A DNA stretch of 64,000 nucleotides from positions 62,001 to 126,000 of the forward strand of contig JBGSNX010000008.1 in the NCBI GenBank assembly GCA_041739465.1, in the 5' to 3' direction. Within the stretch, counting starts at the first letter, position 1. Each line of letters begins with the position of its first letter. The DNA is from BOKV01 sp041739465. Lineage in GTDB: Bacteria; Pseudomonadota; Alphaproteobacteria; Rhizobiales; Rhizobiaceae. Of the stretch, positions 27,701 to 35,460 are shown piece by piece. Both the position numbers and the translations under genes were made by a program. The notes under the pieces were generated by a model. It was not told the origin of the DNA and did no database searches. It saw only the letters and a list, made by a program, of their open reading frames with translations.

Positions 27701-28511
27701 TGCCCCGCGGCAGCGCGTTGACGCTGGTTATGCCGGTCACGTTGTGGATGGACTCGTCGTAAAGGATGGTCGCAGTGTGAGTGCCGTCGGGATAACTGGC
27801 GAGCAAAGTCCCGTTGTCGTCGCCGTTCGAGGTTCCTGATGTGACTGCTGTGCTGACCTGGAAATCGCACTGAGCCTGGTTCGCGGCAATTGCGCCTGTA
27901 CTGCCAGCCCCGGTTCCGGGGCCAATTATGTAAACCGGCGAACCGGTCACGGCGCTGAGCGTCGGATTGCCGGCATTGCCGGTGAACGTCACAAAATCAC
28001 AACGGTCACTGGCAAAGCCTGAATTGTTGCTGTCGACGGCATCAACATCCGTCAATTGGAAATTGAGACCGTTCACGCCAAAAGGCGTACCCCCATTCAG
28101 GATTTCAAGCAGCAGCGTGTTTGTTGATCCACCGATGCCGCCGCCGGTCAGGTTCGGGTTCCAGACTTGCCAGATGCTGACCTGCGTTCCGAAAGTATTG
28201 ACGCCGCCATCTGTGAGCAGGTCATCAGGGAAATTCCCCGCTGACGAGCCATTGGCGCGGGTGACCGAGAAGCGGAAATCCAGTTGAAAGCCGAACTGGT
28301 CGCTGACCGTGTAGGTGTTCGGACCCAAACTCAGGGGCGTCCAAGTGTAGGGCGCTGTGCCCCAATTCAGGGAAAAATTCCCGGCAAGTGCGGAACTGGC
28401 CGTCAGAAATGACGAGGCGACAACTCCAAAACCAAAAGCAAGGCGTGCAAGAGTGCGCCCGACACAACAGCCGCGCGAAAGCAGGGAGTTGGTGCTGGCG
28501 GCACCTCTCAC
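24732..28511 (-). CDS. Giant DUF11/SpaA-like repeat surface protein (putative adhesin or fibre tip)
   Basis: 1259 residues from a GTG at 28511 with AAGGG just upstream. Signal peptide to about residue 43 (ASSALA-GN), then a 240-residue N-terminal domain, a DUF11-like domain, and three tandem repeats of about 118 residues (about 402-740) each ending in CTFTN, like SpaA/prealbumin-type domains. After these come an Ig-like domain (NDDFSSVPINGLAGG), a DUF642-like domain (NGGIETP, about 860-1025) of a type often linked to carbohydrate binding, and DUF11 repeats. The last repeat stops at TGTYTITQSDVDVLQ. It is first in the minus-strand cluster and diverges from the GGDEF-EAL gene. Confidence 0.78.
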   Translation of the reverse strand: MRGAASTNSLLSRGCCVGRTLARLAFGFGVVASSFLTASSALAGNFSLNWGTAPYTWTPLSLGPNTYTVSDQFGFQLDFRFSVTRANGSSAGNFPDDLLTDGGVNTFGTQVSIWQVWNPNLTGGGIGGSTNTLLLEILNGGTPFGVNGLNFQLTDVDAVDSNNSGFASDRCDFVTFTGNAGNPTLSAVTGSPVYIIGPGTGAGSTGAIAANQAQCDFQVSTAVTSGTSNGDDNGTLLASYPDGTHTATILYDESIHNVTGITSVNALPRGIGTWSAAGFSVNNTISLTKSTPTTTYTAAGQVITYTYVVTNNGPLPINTGQNIEIQDDKIGTFTCGTISTPVASGATHSCTANYTIVAGDMAVANVTNNAIAGVGTGTQSFATRLQSNTAQAVVQNGNFGTVKVRKISLGGTTTFAFSGATNLASTPASILTATPGVAAPVAPTPINVTTVGTAVTITETAVAGYALTGFTCSDANSVVTGNPASFGTFVSAKRVGTIPATNVRVGADITCTFTNQRPTVRVQKISLGGATTFAFSGATNLASTPASIVTATPGVAAPVAPTPINVTTVGTAVTMTESAVAGYALTGFTCTDANSALTGNPASFGTFVVATRVGTIPATNVRAGADITCTFTNTRTATVKVQKTTLGGFGGPFSFARTNLAAIANITTTAAATPQPATPTARAITTLATNVTITETVAAGYALTAASCTDANSAVTGNSGTIGTLAGTVLTIPAINVQAGADFTCTFTNTNSAIDAVNDDFSSVPINGLAGGATATVFTNDTLGGAAFANAAVIATITNIGGLTGVVINSDGTISVPPGTTAGTYNVTYQICETATPANCDTAVATIVVSTSPPSGGTSCSGTNLAVNGGIETPVVAASSYTLFGVNAVPGWSTNDTGIEVWGTGFNGVPAHTGNAFMEMNANIGTSILTQTPSAIQRRAQLDVYWAHRGRAGPDTARLTVADNGGGSTTTPNFTTGTAAWSVYSTTHIATATATGVTLAFDSISSSGGASLGNFIDTVEVCQTYVTVDKSFVSKTDVDASSSDTDADTVQYQFAIANPAGNNRSMGSLSVFDDKIGTINITTPASGDANTNGFLDPGETWLVNASYSLTQTDVDAATVVNVAYAQGSTGTATIRSDDDTVTLPLTGSPAFAVTKTASATGFTTGNIQNAPSGTVVTYTYVVTNTGNQTITSIALSDVHNASGPVPTPSGETLSSDVAPSADSTDATVSNGIWSSLAPGDSVTFTGTYTITQSDVDVLQ
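26303..27310. repeat. Three tandem ~350-bp coding repeats in the giant surface protein
   Basis: The same DNA pattern recurs with anchors at 26303, 26651 and 27005 (CATTGxTxGCCGG), i.e. periods of 348 and 354 bp. The two copies at higher coordinates are nearly identical over most of their length; the third has diverged. They encode the SpaA-like CTFTN domains. Recent duplication or gene conversion is likely, and copy number may vary between strains. Confidence 0.85.
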
Positions 28512-28792
28512 TTGCCCTTCGGAAATCAGAACTCACCCCCTGCAAAAACACTGTCCAATCCGCAGGAAAACCCTAGTCGATTCGACTTGGCGGGGGCTGC
28601 CGGAGGCAAGGTTATCAACAGGCAATGGGCGGGTTCCAATCCTGTCTGAAAGGAGACATTTTCAACTTTAGAGTGTGGTTGCTTAAAGTTTTAGCTTTGT
28701 GCTGACCCAGCTTTTAACCTGGGTCAGCTAACGTATCGGCAGGTTGCTTGCCAAAGCCGGCGAGGAATGCCCCACCACTGCCGAGTGCCCCC
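28512..28792. promoter_or_regulatory. Divergent promoter region with a 10-bp inverted repeat
   Basis: The gap between the giant surface-protein gene (minus) and the GGDEF-EAL gene (plus). It contains a perfect inverted repeat GCTGACCCAG (28701-28710) / CTGGGTCAGC (28719-28728) with an 8-nt spacer, 64 bp before the GGDEF-EAL start. No T-run follows it, so an operator is more likely than a terminator. No gene seen. Confidence 0.55.
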
Positions 28793-30364
28793 ATGTTCCG
28801 ATTGAACGAGACAGAGCGTACCAAGATTTTCACCGTGGCGATCATCACGGTGATTGTTTGCTATGCTTCTTTGACCTTGCAAATTGTCATGGTCGTGCTG
28901 CCCGCTTTGGCAGCCGTTCAGCTCGGCTTTCTGGCAGCATTGCCGATCCCCTTGTTGAGCACGTTGATCACGACAGCGACCGTTTCATACGTGCTTTTCC
29001 GCTATATCAACGAACTGCGCGGTGTTGGTGAACTGGCCTATGTCGATGAGCTGACAGGTCTTGCAAACCGCCGCCAGTTCGACAGCAAACTCAAGATAGA
29101 AATTTCAAGGGCCAAGCGCCAAGGCGTTGATTGCGCTGTTCTTTACCTCGATCTCGACAAATTCAAGCACATCAATGACAGCTACGGCCACGAAGCTGGG
29201 GACATGGTCATTCAGCAGTTTGCCAGCAGGATTGCCGCAAACCTGCGTGGGGAAGATTTCGTTGCACGGCTTGCAGGCGATGAATTTGCCGCGGTCGTCA
29301 CCCACATCAGTTCCCAGGAAGACATCGAACTCGTCGCACAACGCATTTTTGCGTCCATGAGCAAGCCGATCCGTTTCCGTTCCAAGCAAATTTATGCTGG
29401 CGTGTCGATCGGTGCATCGGTGGTGGAATCAGGCTCGATAAGCGCCGACGAGGCATTGCGCCGCGCCGACTTCGCCCTGTTTCAGGCCAAGGAAGCGGGC
29501 CGCAACAACCTTCAGATTTTCTCGCCAGACATGGAAGAGCGCATCCGCAATCGCGGCAAGATCGAAAACGACCTGCGCGATGCAATTGCCAACGACCGGT
29601 TCCAGATCAATTATCAGCCATTGATCTCGCAGTCAGACCGCAAGGTTCTTGGCGTTGAGGCATTCGTGCGCTGGGTGCACCCCGAGCGCGGATCCATCTC
29701 ACCATCTGTGTTTATCCCGGTTGCCGAGCAGATTGGCCTCATCGATAAACTTGGCAATCTGATCCTGCACAGGGCATGCATCGAGACACTGGCTTTGCGC
29801 CCGATAAAGCTGGCGGTGAATGTCTCGCCGGTCCAGTTCATGCAGCCTTCCTTTGTGCCAAGCCTTCGCGAAATCCTTGCCAGCACGACGTTCGAACCAA
29901 GCCGTCTTGAGATCGAGATCACCGAACAGGTGTTCCGCACGGACCCGGTGCGGACCCGCGAAACCATTGCCAAACTGCGGGCAATTGGAGTTCGGGTGGC
30001 GCTCGATGATTTCGGAACCGGCTTCTCCTCCATGGCGTACCTGCGCGATTTTCCGCTGGACCGCATCAAGATCGACCGTTCGTTCATCAGCGAGATTGAC
30101 AGCTCGCACCAGTCCTTGAACCTTGTCTCCCACATGATCGAACTGGGCAGCTCGCTCGGCCTTTCGGTAACTGTCGAAGGCGTTGAAACCGCTGACCAAT
30201 TGGCACTGCTCAAATCAAAGGGGCTCAACGAGTTGCAGGGATATCTTTTCTCGCATCCGTTGACCGCTGAAGAGCTGCTGCGCTTTGATCTGACCACTAC
30301 GCTCGGGGACACAAAAGAAACTCCCCTGGCCCCGCGCGCACCCGGCTTGCGCCTGGTCGGTTAG
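28793..30364 (+). CDS. Membrane GGDEF-EAL protein (c-di-GMP synthesis/breakdown)
   Basis: 523 residues from the ATG at 28793. Two membrane helices (about 12-70) are followed by a GGDEF domain with AGDEF at 161-165 in place of GGDEF, and an inhibitory-site motif RGED (152-155) five residues before it. The EAL domain has EAF at 289-291 instead of EAL, but keeps LAVNVSPVQF, EITE, DDFGTG, KIDRSF and EGVET, so phosphodiesterase activity is plausible. A bifunctional or conditional enzyme is possible. The gene ends in TAG. It diverges from the surface-protein cluster, which makes control of adhesion by c-di-GMP a natural guess. A TTG at 28748 is a less likely start. Confidence 0.88.
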   Translation: MFRLNETERTKIFTVAIITVIVCYASLTLQIVMVVLPALAAVQLGFLAALPIPLLSTLITTATVSYVLFRYINELRGVGELAYVDELTGLANRRQFDSKLKIEISRAKRQGVDCAVLYLDLDKFKHINDSYGHEAGDMVIQQFASRIAANLRGEDFVARLAGDEFAAVVTHISSQEDIELVAQRIFASMSKPIRFRSKQIYAGVSIGASVVESGSISADEALRRADFALFQAKEAGRNNLQIFSPDMEERIRNRGKIENDLRDAIANDRFQINYQPLISQSDRKVLGVEAFVRWVHPERGSISPSVFIPVAEQIGLIDKLGNLILHRACIETLALRPIKLAVNVSPVQFMQPSFVPSLREILASTTFEPSRLEIEITEQVFRTDPVRTRETIAKLRAIGVRVALDDFGTGFSSMAYLRDFPLDRIKIDRSFISEIDSSHQSLNLVSHMIELGSSLGLSVTVEGVETADQLALLKSKGLNELQGYLFSHPLTAEELLRFDLTTTLGDTKETPLAPRAPGLRLVG

Positions 30365-30585
30365 GTCGACAAAAAGACCGGCGACCGGAAAAGCACCATT
30401 GGTATTGCGGGCTGGGCGCTGCCACAGGCCAACTCCAGTACACAAGAAAAAAGCAATTCACATTCTCTACAAGCCCTTGTAGTGTCTCCCAAGAAACTGA
30501 CAAAACCCGTCTCTTGAACAGGCTCCCAACCCCCGGGAACCTGAGAGGGGCGGGATAAAAATATCAGGGGAACCGGGGTAATCGG
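30365..30585 (+). promoter_or_regulatory. Leader and promoter region of the liv operon
   Basis: A 221-bp gap before livH on the plus strand. It should carry the operon promoter. I see no clear repeat or attenuator; the ribosome site AGGGGAACCGGGG lies 10-20 bp before the livH ATG. Confidence 0.35.
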
Positions 30586-31488
30586 ATGGAATATTTCGTT
30601 CAGCAATTGGTGAACGGGCTTACGCTTGGCTCGATTTATGGATTGATCGCCATCGGCTACACGATGGTTTACGGCATCATCGGCATGATCAATTTTGCCC
30701 ATGGCGATATTTTCATGCTTGGCGGCTTCGTTGCCCTCATCGTCTTCCTTGTCCTCACCAGCGTGTTTGCATCTGTCCCGGTGGTCATCGCCCTTCTCAT
30801 CATGATGATCGTCGGAATGCTGGTCTGTGGCCTGTGGAACTGGACCATCGAAAAGATTGCCTACAGGCCATTGCGCGGATCGTTTCGCCTTGCACCGCTG
30901 ATTACGGCAATCGGCATTTCCATCGCCCTTTCAAACTTCATCCAGGTGACCCAGGGTCCGCGCAACAAGCCGATCCCGCCGATGGTCTCCCAGAACTATG
31001 AAATCCTCGGGATCAACATTTCCCTCAAGCAGGTGGTAATCGTGATCATCACCACGATCCTGCTGGCAGTGTTCTGGTACATTGTGAACAAGACGCCGCT
31101 TGGACGTGCACAACGCGCCTGCGAGCAAGACCGCAAGATGGCCGCCCTGCTGGGCGTCGACGTTGACCGCACCATTTCGATAACCTTTGTGATGGGCGCG
31201 GCATTGGCCGCCGTCGCGGGCACCATGTACCTGATGTATTACGGGGTAGTGGTGTTTACCGACGGCTTTGTGCCTGGCGTCAAGGCGTTTACCGCCGCGG
31301 TGCTTGGCGGCATCGGCTCACTGCCTGGCGCTGTTGTCGGCGGGTTGCTGATCGGCCTCATCGAGTCGCTTTGGTCAGCCTATTTCTCCATTGATTACAA
31401 GGACGTGGCGACTTTCTCGATCCTTGCAATCGTGCTCATTTTCAAACCGACCGGCATCCTCGGCCGGCCTGAGGTTGAAAAGGTCTGA
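30586..31488 (+). CDS. livH: Branched-chain amino-acid ABC transporter permease LivH
   Basis: Inner-membrane permease of the high-affinity Leu/Ile/Val-type ABC importer, 300 residues. The N-terminus FVQQLVNGLTLGSIYGLIAI and the motif MVYGIIGMINFAHGD are characteristic of LivH, and GVDVDRTISITFVMGAALAA forms the coupling region. First gene of a six-gene plus-strand run (livH, livM, livG, livF, a small membrane gene, and the binding protein). livM starts 5 bp after its stop. Confidence 0.95.
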   Translation: MEYFVQQLVNGLTLGSIYGLIAIGYTMVYGIIGMINFAHGDIFMLGGFVALIVFLVLTSVFASVPVVIALLIMMIVGMLVCGLWNWTIEKIAYRPLRGSFRLAPLITAIGISIALSNFIQVTQGPRNKPIPPMVSQNYEILGINISLKQVVIVIITTILLAVFWYIVNKTPLGRAQRACEQDRKMAALLGVDVDRTISITFVMGAALAAVAGTMYLMYYGVVVFTDGFVPGVKAFTAAVLGGIGSLPGAVVGGLLIGLIESLWSAYFSIDYKDVATFSILAIVLIFKPTGILGRPEVEKV

Positions 31489-31493
31489 TCCCC

Positions 31494-33158
31494 ATGGCGA
31501 CTCCAAATCAGGAACAATCGGCGTCGGCAACGCCGAACTACGCAGCCGCAGCCACCGAAGCATTTTGGGCTGGGGTCATCACCCTTGGGCTTTTCGTGTT
31601 GTTCATCGGGCTGGAAACCACCCAGAACATTCGCAACGAACTGATCCTTGTCCAGCGCTGGTTTCTGCTTGCGGTATTCGTGGCAATCGCTGCGGCAGGC
31701 CGGTTCGCGCTCGTCGCCTGGATCAGGCCGGGAATGGCCGAACGGCGCGAGAGAAGAGCTTCGGAACCTGCCCGAAAGAAAATATTCATCGTTGAGAATG
31801 CACGCATTCTGACCTTGATCGGCCTCATCTTTTATCCCGTGATTTTCTTCCTCAACAAGGCACTCACTTATGCCGGCCTTTTTGGGGCAAACAACGCCAG
31901 CACCGGCGGCATGTTTGCAGATATCGTTGCAAGCTTCTCCAAATTATTGACCACCATCAGCAGCCTCGTGTTCCTCTCCATTCTGGCAATCCTGTTTTTC
32001 AAGATCATCTGGAGCGGATTGTCTGGAATCGGCGCGCAGGAAAAACCCAAGGCAATTGATGGTCAGGGCCTGATCAGCGTTCGCATGGACCAGTTGGCGT
32101 TGGCTGCGATGATCCTCTACCCCGTTGCCATCCTGATCAATTTCTCGATCGGCGGATCCCTGAAATGGGTCGACAATTTCGGCATCCAAATCCTGATCTA
32201 TGTGATGCTCGCATGGGGGCTGAACATCGTGGTTGGTCTCGCCGGCCTGCTCGATCTGGGCTATGTGGCCTTTTACGCGGTTGGTGCCTACTCATACGCA
32301 TTGTTGTCGCTTCATTTCGGGCTGTCATTCTGGACGCTTCTGCCGCTGGCCGGCATTTTTGCAGCACTTTGGGGGGTGATCCTTGGCTTCCCGGTATTGC
32401 GCCTGCGCGGCGATTACCTAGCCATTGTCACGCTGGCATTTGGTGAAATCATCCGGCTTGTGCTTATCAACTGGACATCGGTTACCAAAGGCACTTTTGG
32501 TGTTTCCGGCATTCCGAAGGCAACTTTGTTCGGCATCGAATTTAACGCTTCCCAGCAGGGCTTTGCAGCAATTTTCGGCTTGCCGCCTTCATCCGCCTAT
32601 TACAAGATTTTCCTTTACTACCTCATCCTTGCGCTGGCTTTGCTGACGGCTTTTGTAACCCTTCGGTTGCGCAAGATGCCGATAGGCAGGGCCTGGGAAG
32701 CACTGCGTGAAGATGAAGTTGCGTGTCGTTCGCTGGGCATCAACACCACCAATACAAAGCTGACCGCATTTTCAATCGGGGCGATGTTTGGCGGGTTTGC
32801 AGGCGCATTCTTCGCGGCGCGCCAAGGCTTCGTTTCACCTGAATCTTTTGTCTTCCTTGAATCGGCAGTCATCCTGGCGATTGTTGTTCTGGGCGGCATG
32901 GGATCATTGACCGGCATTGCAATCGCTGCCGCCGTCATGATCGGCGGCACCGAAATCCTGCGCGAACTTTCGTTCTTGAAAATGGTGTTCGGACAGGACT
33001 TCACACCGGAGCTTTACCGCATGCTGGTCTTCGGATTGGCGATGGTTGTCGTGATGATCTACAAGCCCAGAGGCTTTGTGGGCAGCCGTTCACCCACCGC
33101 ATTCCTGTTTGAGCAAAAGAGCGTTTCGGGCAGTTTCACCAAAGAAGGCCACGGCTGA
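31494..33158 (+). CDS. livM: Branched-chain amino-acid ABC transporter permease LivM (long form)
   Basis: 554 residues, larger than a standard LivM of about 320-430. The core from about 240 onwards has the expected AWGLNIVVGLAGLLDLGY, GDYLAIVTLAFGEI and ALREDEVACRSLGINTT motifs. The first 230 residues form an extra membrane module with about four helices and a basic loop (ERRERRASEPARKK). The ATG at 31494 directly follows livH, and the stop overlaps the livG start (TGATG). Confidence 0.92.
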   Translation: MATPNQEQSASATPNYAAAATEAFWAGVITLGLFVLFIGLETTQNIRNELILVQRWFLLAVFVAIAAAGRFALVAWIRPGMAERRERRASEPARKKIFIVENARILTLIGLIFYPVIFFLNKALTYAGLFGANNASTGGMFADIVASFSKLLTTISSLVFLSILAILFFKIIWSGLSGIGAQEKPKAIDGQGLISVRMDQLALAAMILYPVAILINFSIGGSLKWVDNFGIQILIYVMLAWGLNIVVGLAGLLDLGYVAFYAVGAYSYALLSLHFGLSFWTLLPLAGIFAALWGVILGFPVLRLRGDYLAIVTLAFGEIIRLVLINWTSVTKGTFGVSGIPKATLFGIEFNASQQGFAAIFGLPPSSAYYKIFLYYLILALALLTAFVTLRLRKMPIGRAWEALREDEVACRSLGINTTNTKLTAFSIGAMFGGFAGAFFAARQGFVSPESFVFLESAVILAIVVLGGMGSLTGIAIAAAVMIGGTEILRELSFLKMVFGQDFTPELYRMLVFGLAMVVVMIYKPRGFVGSRSPTAFLFEQKSVSGSFTKEGHG

Positions 33159-34255
33159 TGGAAAGGGCCCTGGAATTGCAGGACAATACAATTTTGTCCG
33201 TTGAACATCTGACGATGCGTTTCGGCGGACTGGTGGCAGTCAATGATCTTGGCTTCAACGCAAAGCGCGGGGAAATCACCGCGCTGATTGGCCCCAATGG
33301 TGCAGGCAAAACCACGGTTTTCAATTGCATTACCGGCTTTTACAAACCCACTCAGGGCATGATCACGATCCACCGCTCCAACGGACAGCAGTTTCAATTG
33401 GAGCGGATGGCCGATTTCACAATCACCGCCAAAGCAAAGGTGGCCAGAACCTTCCAGAACATCCGCTTGTTCTCCGGGATGACCGTTCTGGAAAATCTGC
33501 TTGTCGCTCAACACAACAAGCTGATGAAGGCATCAGGCTTCACGGTATTGGGCCTTTTGGGGTTGGGCGGCTATGCAGCCGCGTCAAGGCAATCCATCGA
33601 ACTGGCAAAGTATTGGTTGGACAAGGCCGAACTGACCGAACGGGCCGATGACCCGGCCGGCGACCTACCCTATGGTGCCCAGCGTCGGCTGGAAATCGCC
33701 CGAGCCATGTGCACGGAACCCGAGCTGCTTTGCCTTGACGAGCCCGCTGCCGGCCTGAACCCACGTGAATCATCTGCGCTCAACATTCTCCTCAACGGCA
33801 TCAAGGCTGAGGGCATCTCCATTCTTCTGATCGAGCACGACATGTCCGTGGTTATGGAAATTTCAGACCACATCGTCGTTCTGGATTACGGCGTTAAAAT
33901 CTCGGACGGTACCCCGCAACACGTCCGCAACGATCCCAAGGTGATCGCAGCTTACCTTGGCGTCGACGATGAAGATGAAATCGACGTCCCCGCAGTTTTG
34001 CAGGATGTCGCCAAGTTGGAAAAAACGGCTGCCAGCACTGCCCCGAAGCCTGAGACAAAGGCAAAAGCAAAACCGGCGTCCAAATCTCCAGCCAAGGCGC
34101 CGACGAAAGCTGCGCCAGCGGCAACCGCCAAGCAGCCGCCCAAAGCATCAGCAAAAGCACCTGTGAAGGCGCCCGCAAAAACAGCGGTCAAAACTGCAGC
34201 CAAGGCACCTGCAAAAGCTGCTGCCAAACCGACCGGGAAGGGAACGAAGAAATGA
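33158..34255 (+). CDS. livG: ABC transporter ATP-binding protein LivG with a Lys/Ala/Pro-rich tail
   Basis: 365 residues. The first ~275 are a normal LivG ATPase: Walker A GPNGAGKTT, Q-loop near ARTFQNIRLF, a degenerate signature (LPYGAQRRLEIARAM), Walker B LLCLDEPAAGLNP and the switch His in IEHDM. The last ~85 residues are a low-complexity, strongly basic tail of PAKAPAK-type repeats like histone H1 C-termini. The tail is in the same frame and ends by a 4-base overlap with livF (ATGA). It could be an RNA- or DNA-binding or membrane-surface tail; its role is unknown. Confidence 0.93.
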   Translation: MERALELQDNTILSVEHLTMRFGGLVAVNDLGFNAKRGEITALIGPNGAGKTTVFNCITGFYKPTQGMITIHRSNGQQFQLERMADFTITAKAKVARTFQNIRLFSGMTVLENLLVAQHNKLMKASGFTVLGLLGLGGYAAASRQSIELAKYWLDKAELTERADDPAGDLPYGAQRRLEIARAMCTEPELLCLDEPAAGLNPRESSALNILLNGIKAEGISILLIEHDMSVVMEISDHIVVLDYGVKISDGTPQHVRNDPKVIAAYLGVDDEDEIDVPAVLQDVAKLEKTAASTAPKPETKAKAKPASKSPAKAPTKAAPAATAKQPPKASAKAPVKAPAKTAVKTAAKAPAKAAAKPTGKGTKK

Positions 34256-34977
34256 CCGGCCCCTTTCTCAAAGTTGAAAAAGTCGAGACTTACTATGGCT
34301 CTATTCGTGCGCTTGCCGGCGTAGATTTCGAGGTGAATTTCGGCGAGATCGTCACCATGATCGGTGCCAATGGCGCGGGGAAATCAACCCTGATGATGAC
34401 GATCTGCGGCAATCCCAAACCGCGCACCGGCCGCATCCTTTTTGATGGCCACGACATCACCAACATGCCAACGCATGAAATCATGCGCCTGGGCATTGCC
34501 CAATCACCGGAAGGTCGCCGGATTTTTCCACGCATGACCGTGCTGGAAAACCTTCAGATGGGCGCGATACTGGTGGATGACAAACATTTTGATGACGATC
34601 TCAAGCGCATTTTCACCCTTTTTCCACGGCTCAAGGAACGCATTGCACAACGCGGCGGCACGCTTTCGGGCGGCGAACAGCAAATGCTGGCAATCGCCCG
34701 CGCATTGATGAGCCGGCCGCGCTTGTTGTTGCTCGACGAACCTTCACTGGGCCTTGCGCCATTGATCGTGAAGCAGATTTTCGAGGTCATCCGCGAACTC
34801 AACAAGAACGAGAAGCTCACGGTTTTCCTCGTGGAGCAAAACGCGTTTCATGCTCTCAAGCTGGCGCATCGTGGCTATGTCATGGTCAACGGCCAGATCA
34901 CGATGTCCGGCACCGGCAAGGAATTGCTAGGCCGCGAAGATGTCCGCGCTGCATATCTTGAAGGCGGCAGACACTGA
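34252..34977 (+). CDS. livF: ABC transporter ATP-binding protein LivF
   Basis: Second ATPase of the branched-chain amino-acid importer, 241 residues, normal length. Walker A GANGAGKST, signature LSGGEQQMLAIARAL, Walker B LLLLDEPSLGLAP and the switch His-equivalent region FLVEQNAFHAL (Gln here is usual for LivF). It overlaps livG by 4 bases, so the two ATPases are translationally coupled and form the heterodimeric nucleotide-binding module. Confidence 0.95.
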   Translation: MTGPFLKVEKVETYYGSIRALAGVDFEVNFGEIVTMIGANGAGKSTLMMTICGNPKPRTGRILFDGHDITNMPTHEIMRLGIAQSPEGRRIFPRMTVLENLQMGAILVDDKHFDDDLKRIFTLFPRLKERIAQRGGTLSGGEQQMLAIARALMSRPRLLLLDEPSLGLAPLIVKQIFEVIRELNKNEKLTVFLVEQNAFHALKLAHRGYVMVNGQITMSGTGKELLGREDVRAAYLEGGRH

Positions 34978-35006
34978 TGACGACAGCAAGGAAGAGGTAG
35001 AGGCAA

Positions 35007-35354
35007 ATGCAGGGAATTCTCTACGAAGAGGCCAATGTCTTCCAGTTCATTTTCATCACCGTTGTGCTTGGCGGTGGAGCGGCATGGATGGCCGGAAAGG
35101 CAATGGCTGAGACATGGAAGTCTCGGCAAGTGCTGTTCGGCTATCTGCTGGCATTGGGATTAGCCATACGCTTTATCCATTTCGCACTTTTTGAAGCTTC
35201 GTTCCTGTCGCTTCAGTTCTATTTTGTTGACACGCTGGTGTTGCTGGTGTTCGGTTTCATTGGCTTCCAGTTTGCGCGAACCAACCAGATGGTAAACCAG
35301 TACTATTGGTTGTACGAAAGAGATACGCCACTTACTTGGCGCAACCGGAATTGA
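35007..35354 (+). CDS. Small membrane protein within the liv operon (DUF6867-like)
   Basis: 115 residues with about three membrane helices (around 12-30, 43-62 and 70-90) and a polar C-terminus ending YYWLYERDTPLTWRNRN. It starts at the ATG at 35007 after GAGGTAGAGG and lies between livF and the binding-protein gene. I recall a protein family of this kind (DUF6867) at this position in Hyphomicrobiales liv operons, but cannot check it. A role as accessory subunit of the transporter is inferred from position only. Confidence 0.7.
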   Translation: MQGILYEEANVFQFIFITVVLGGGAAWMAGKAMAETWKSRQVLFGYLLALGLAIRFIHFALFEASFLSLQFYFVDTLVLLVFGFIGFQFARTNQMVNQYYWLYERDTPLTWRNRN

Positions 35355-35460
35355 GAAAATCACCGCTTTTGCCAGCGGAAAGAGCAATTCCACCACGGTC
35401 GGGGCGGGCGCCGAGGATGGATCGATCAAAGCAGCCCCCGAACCTCAAGGGAGAACACGT

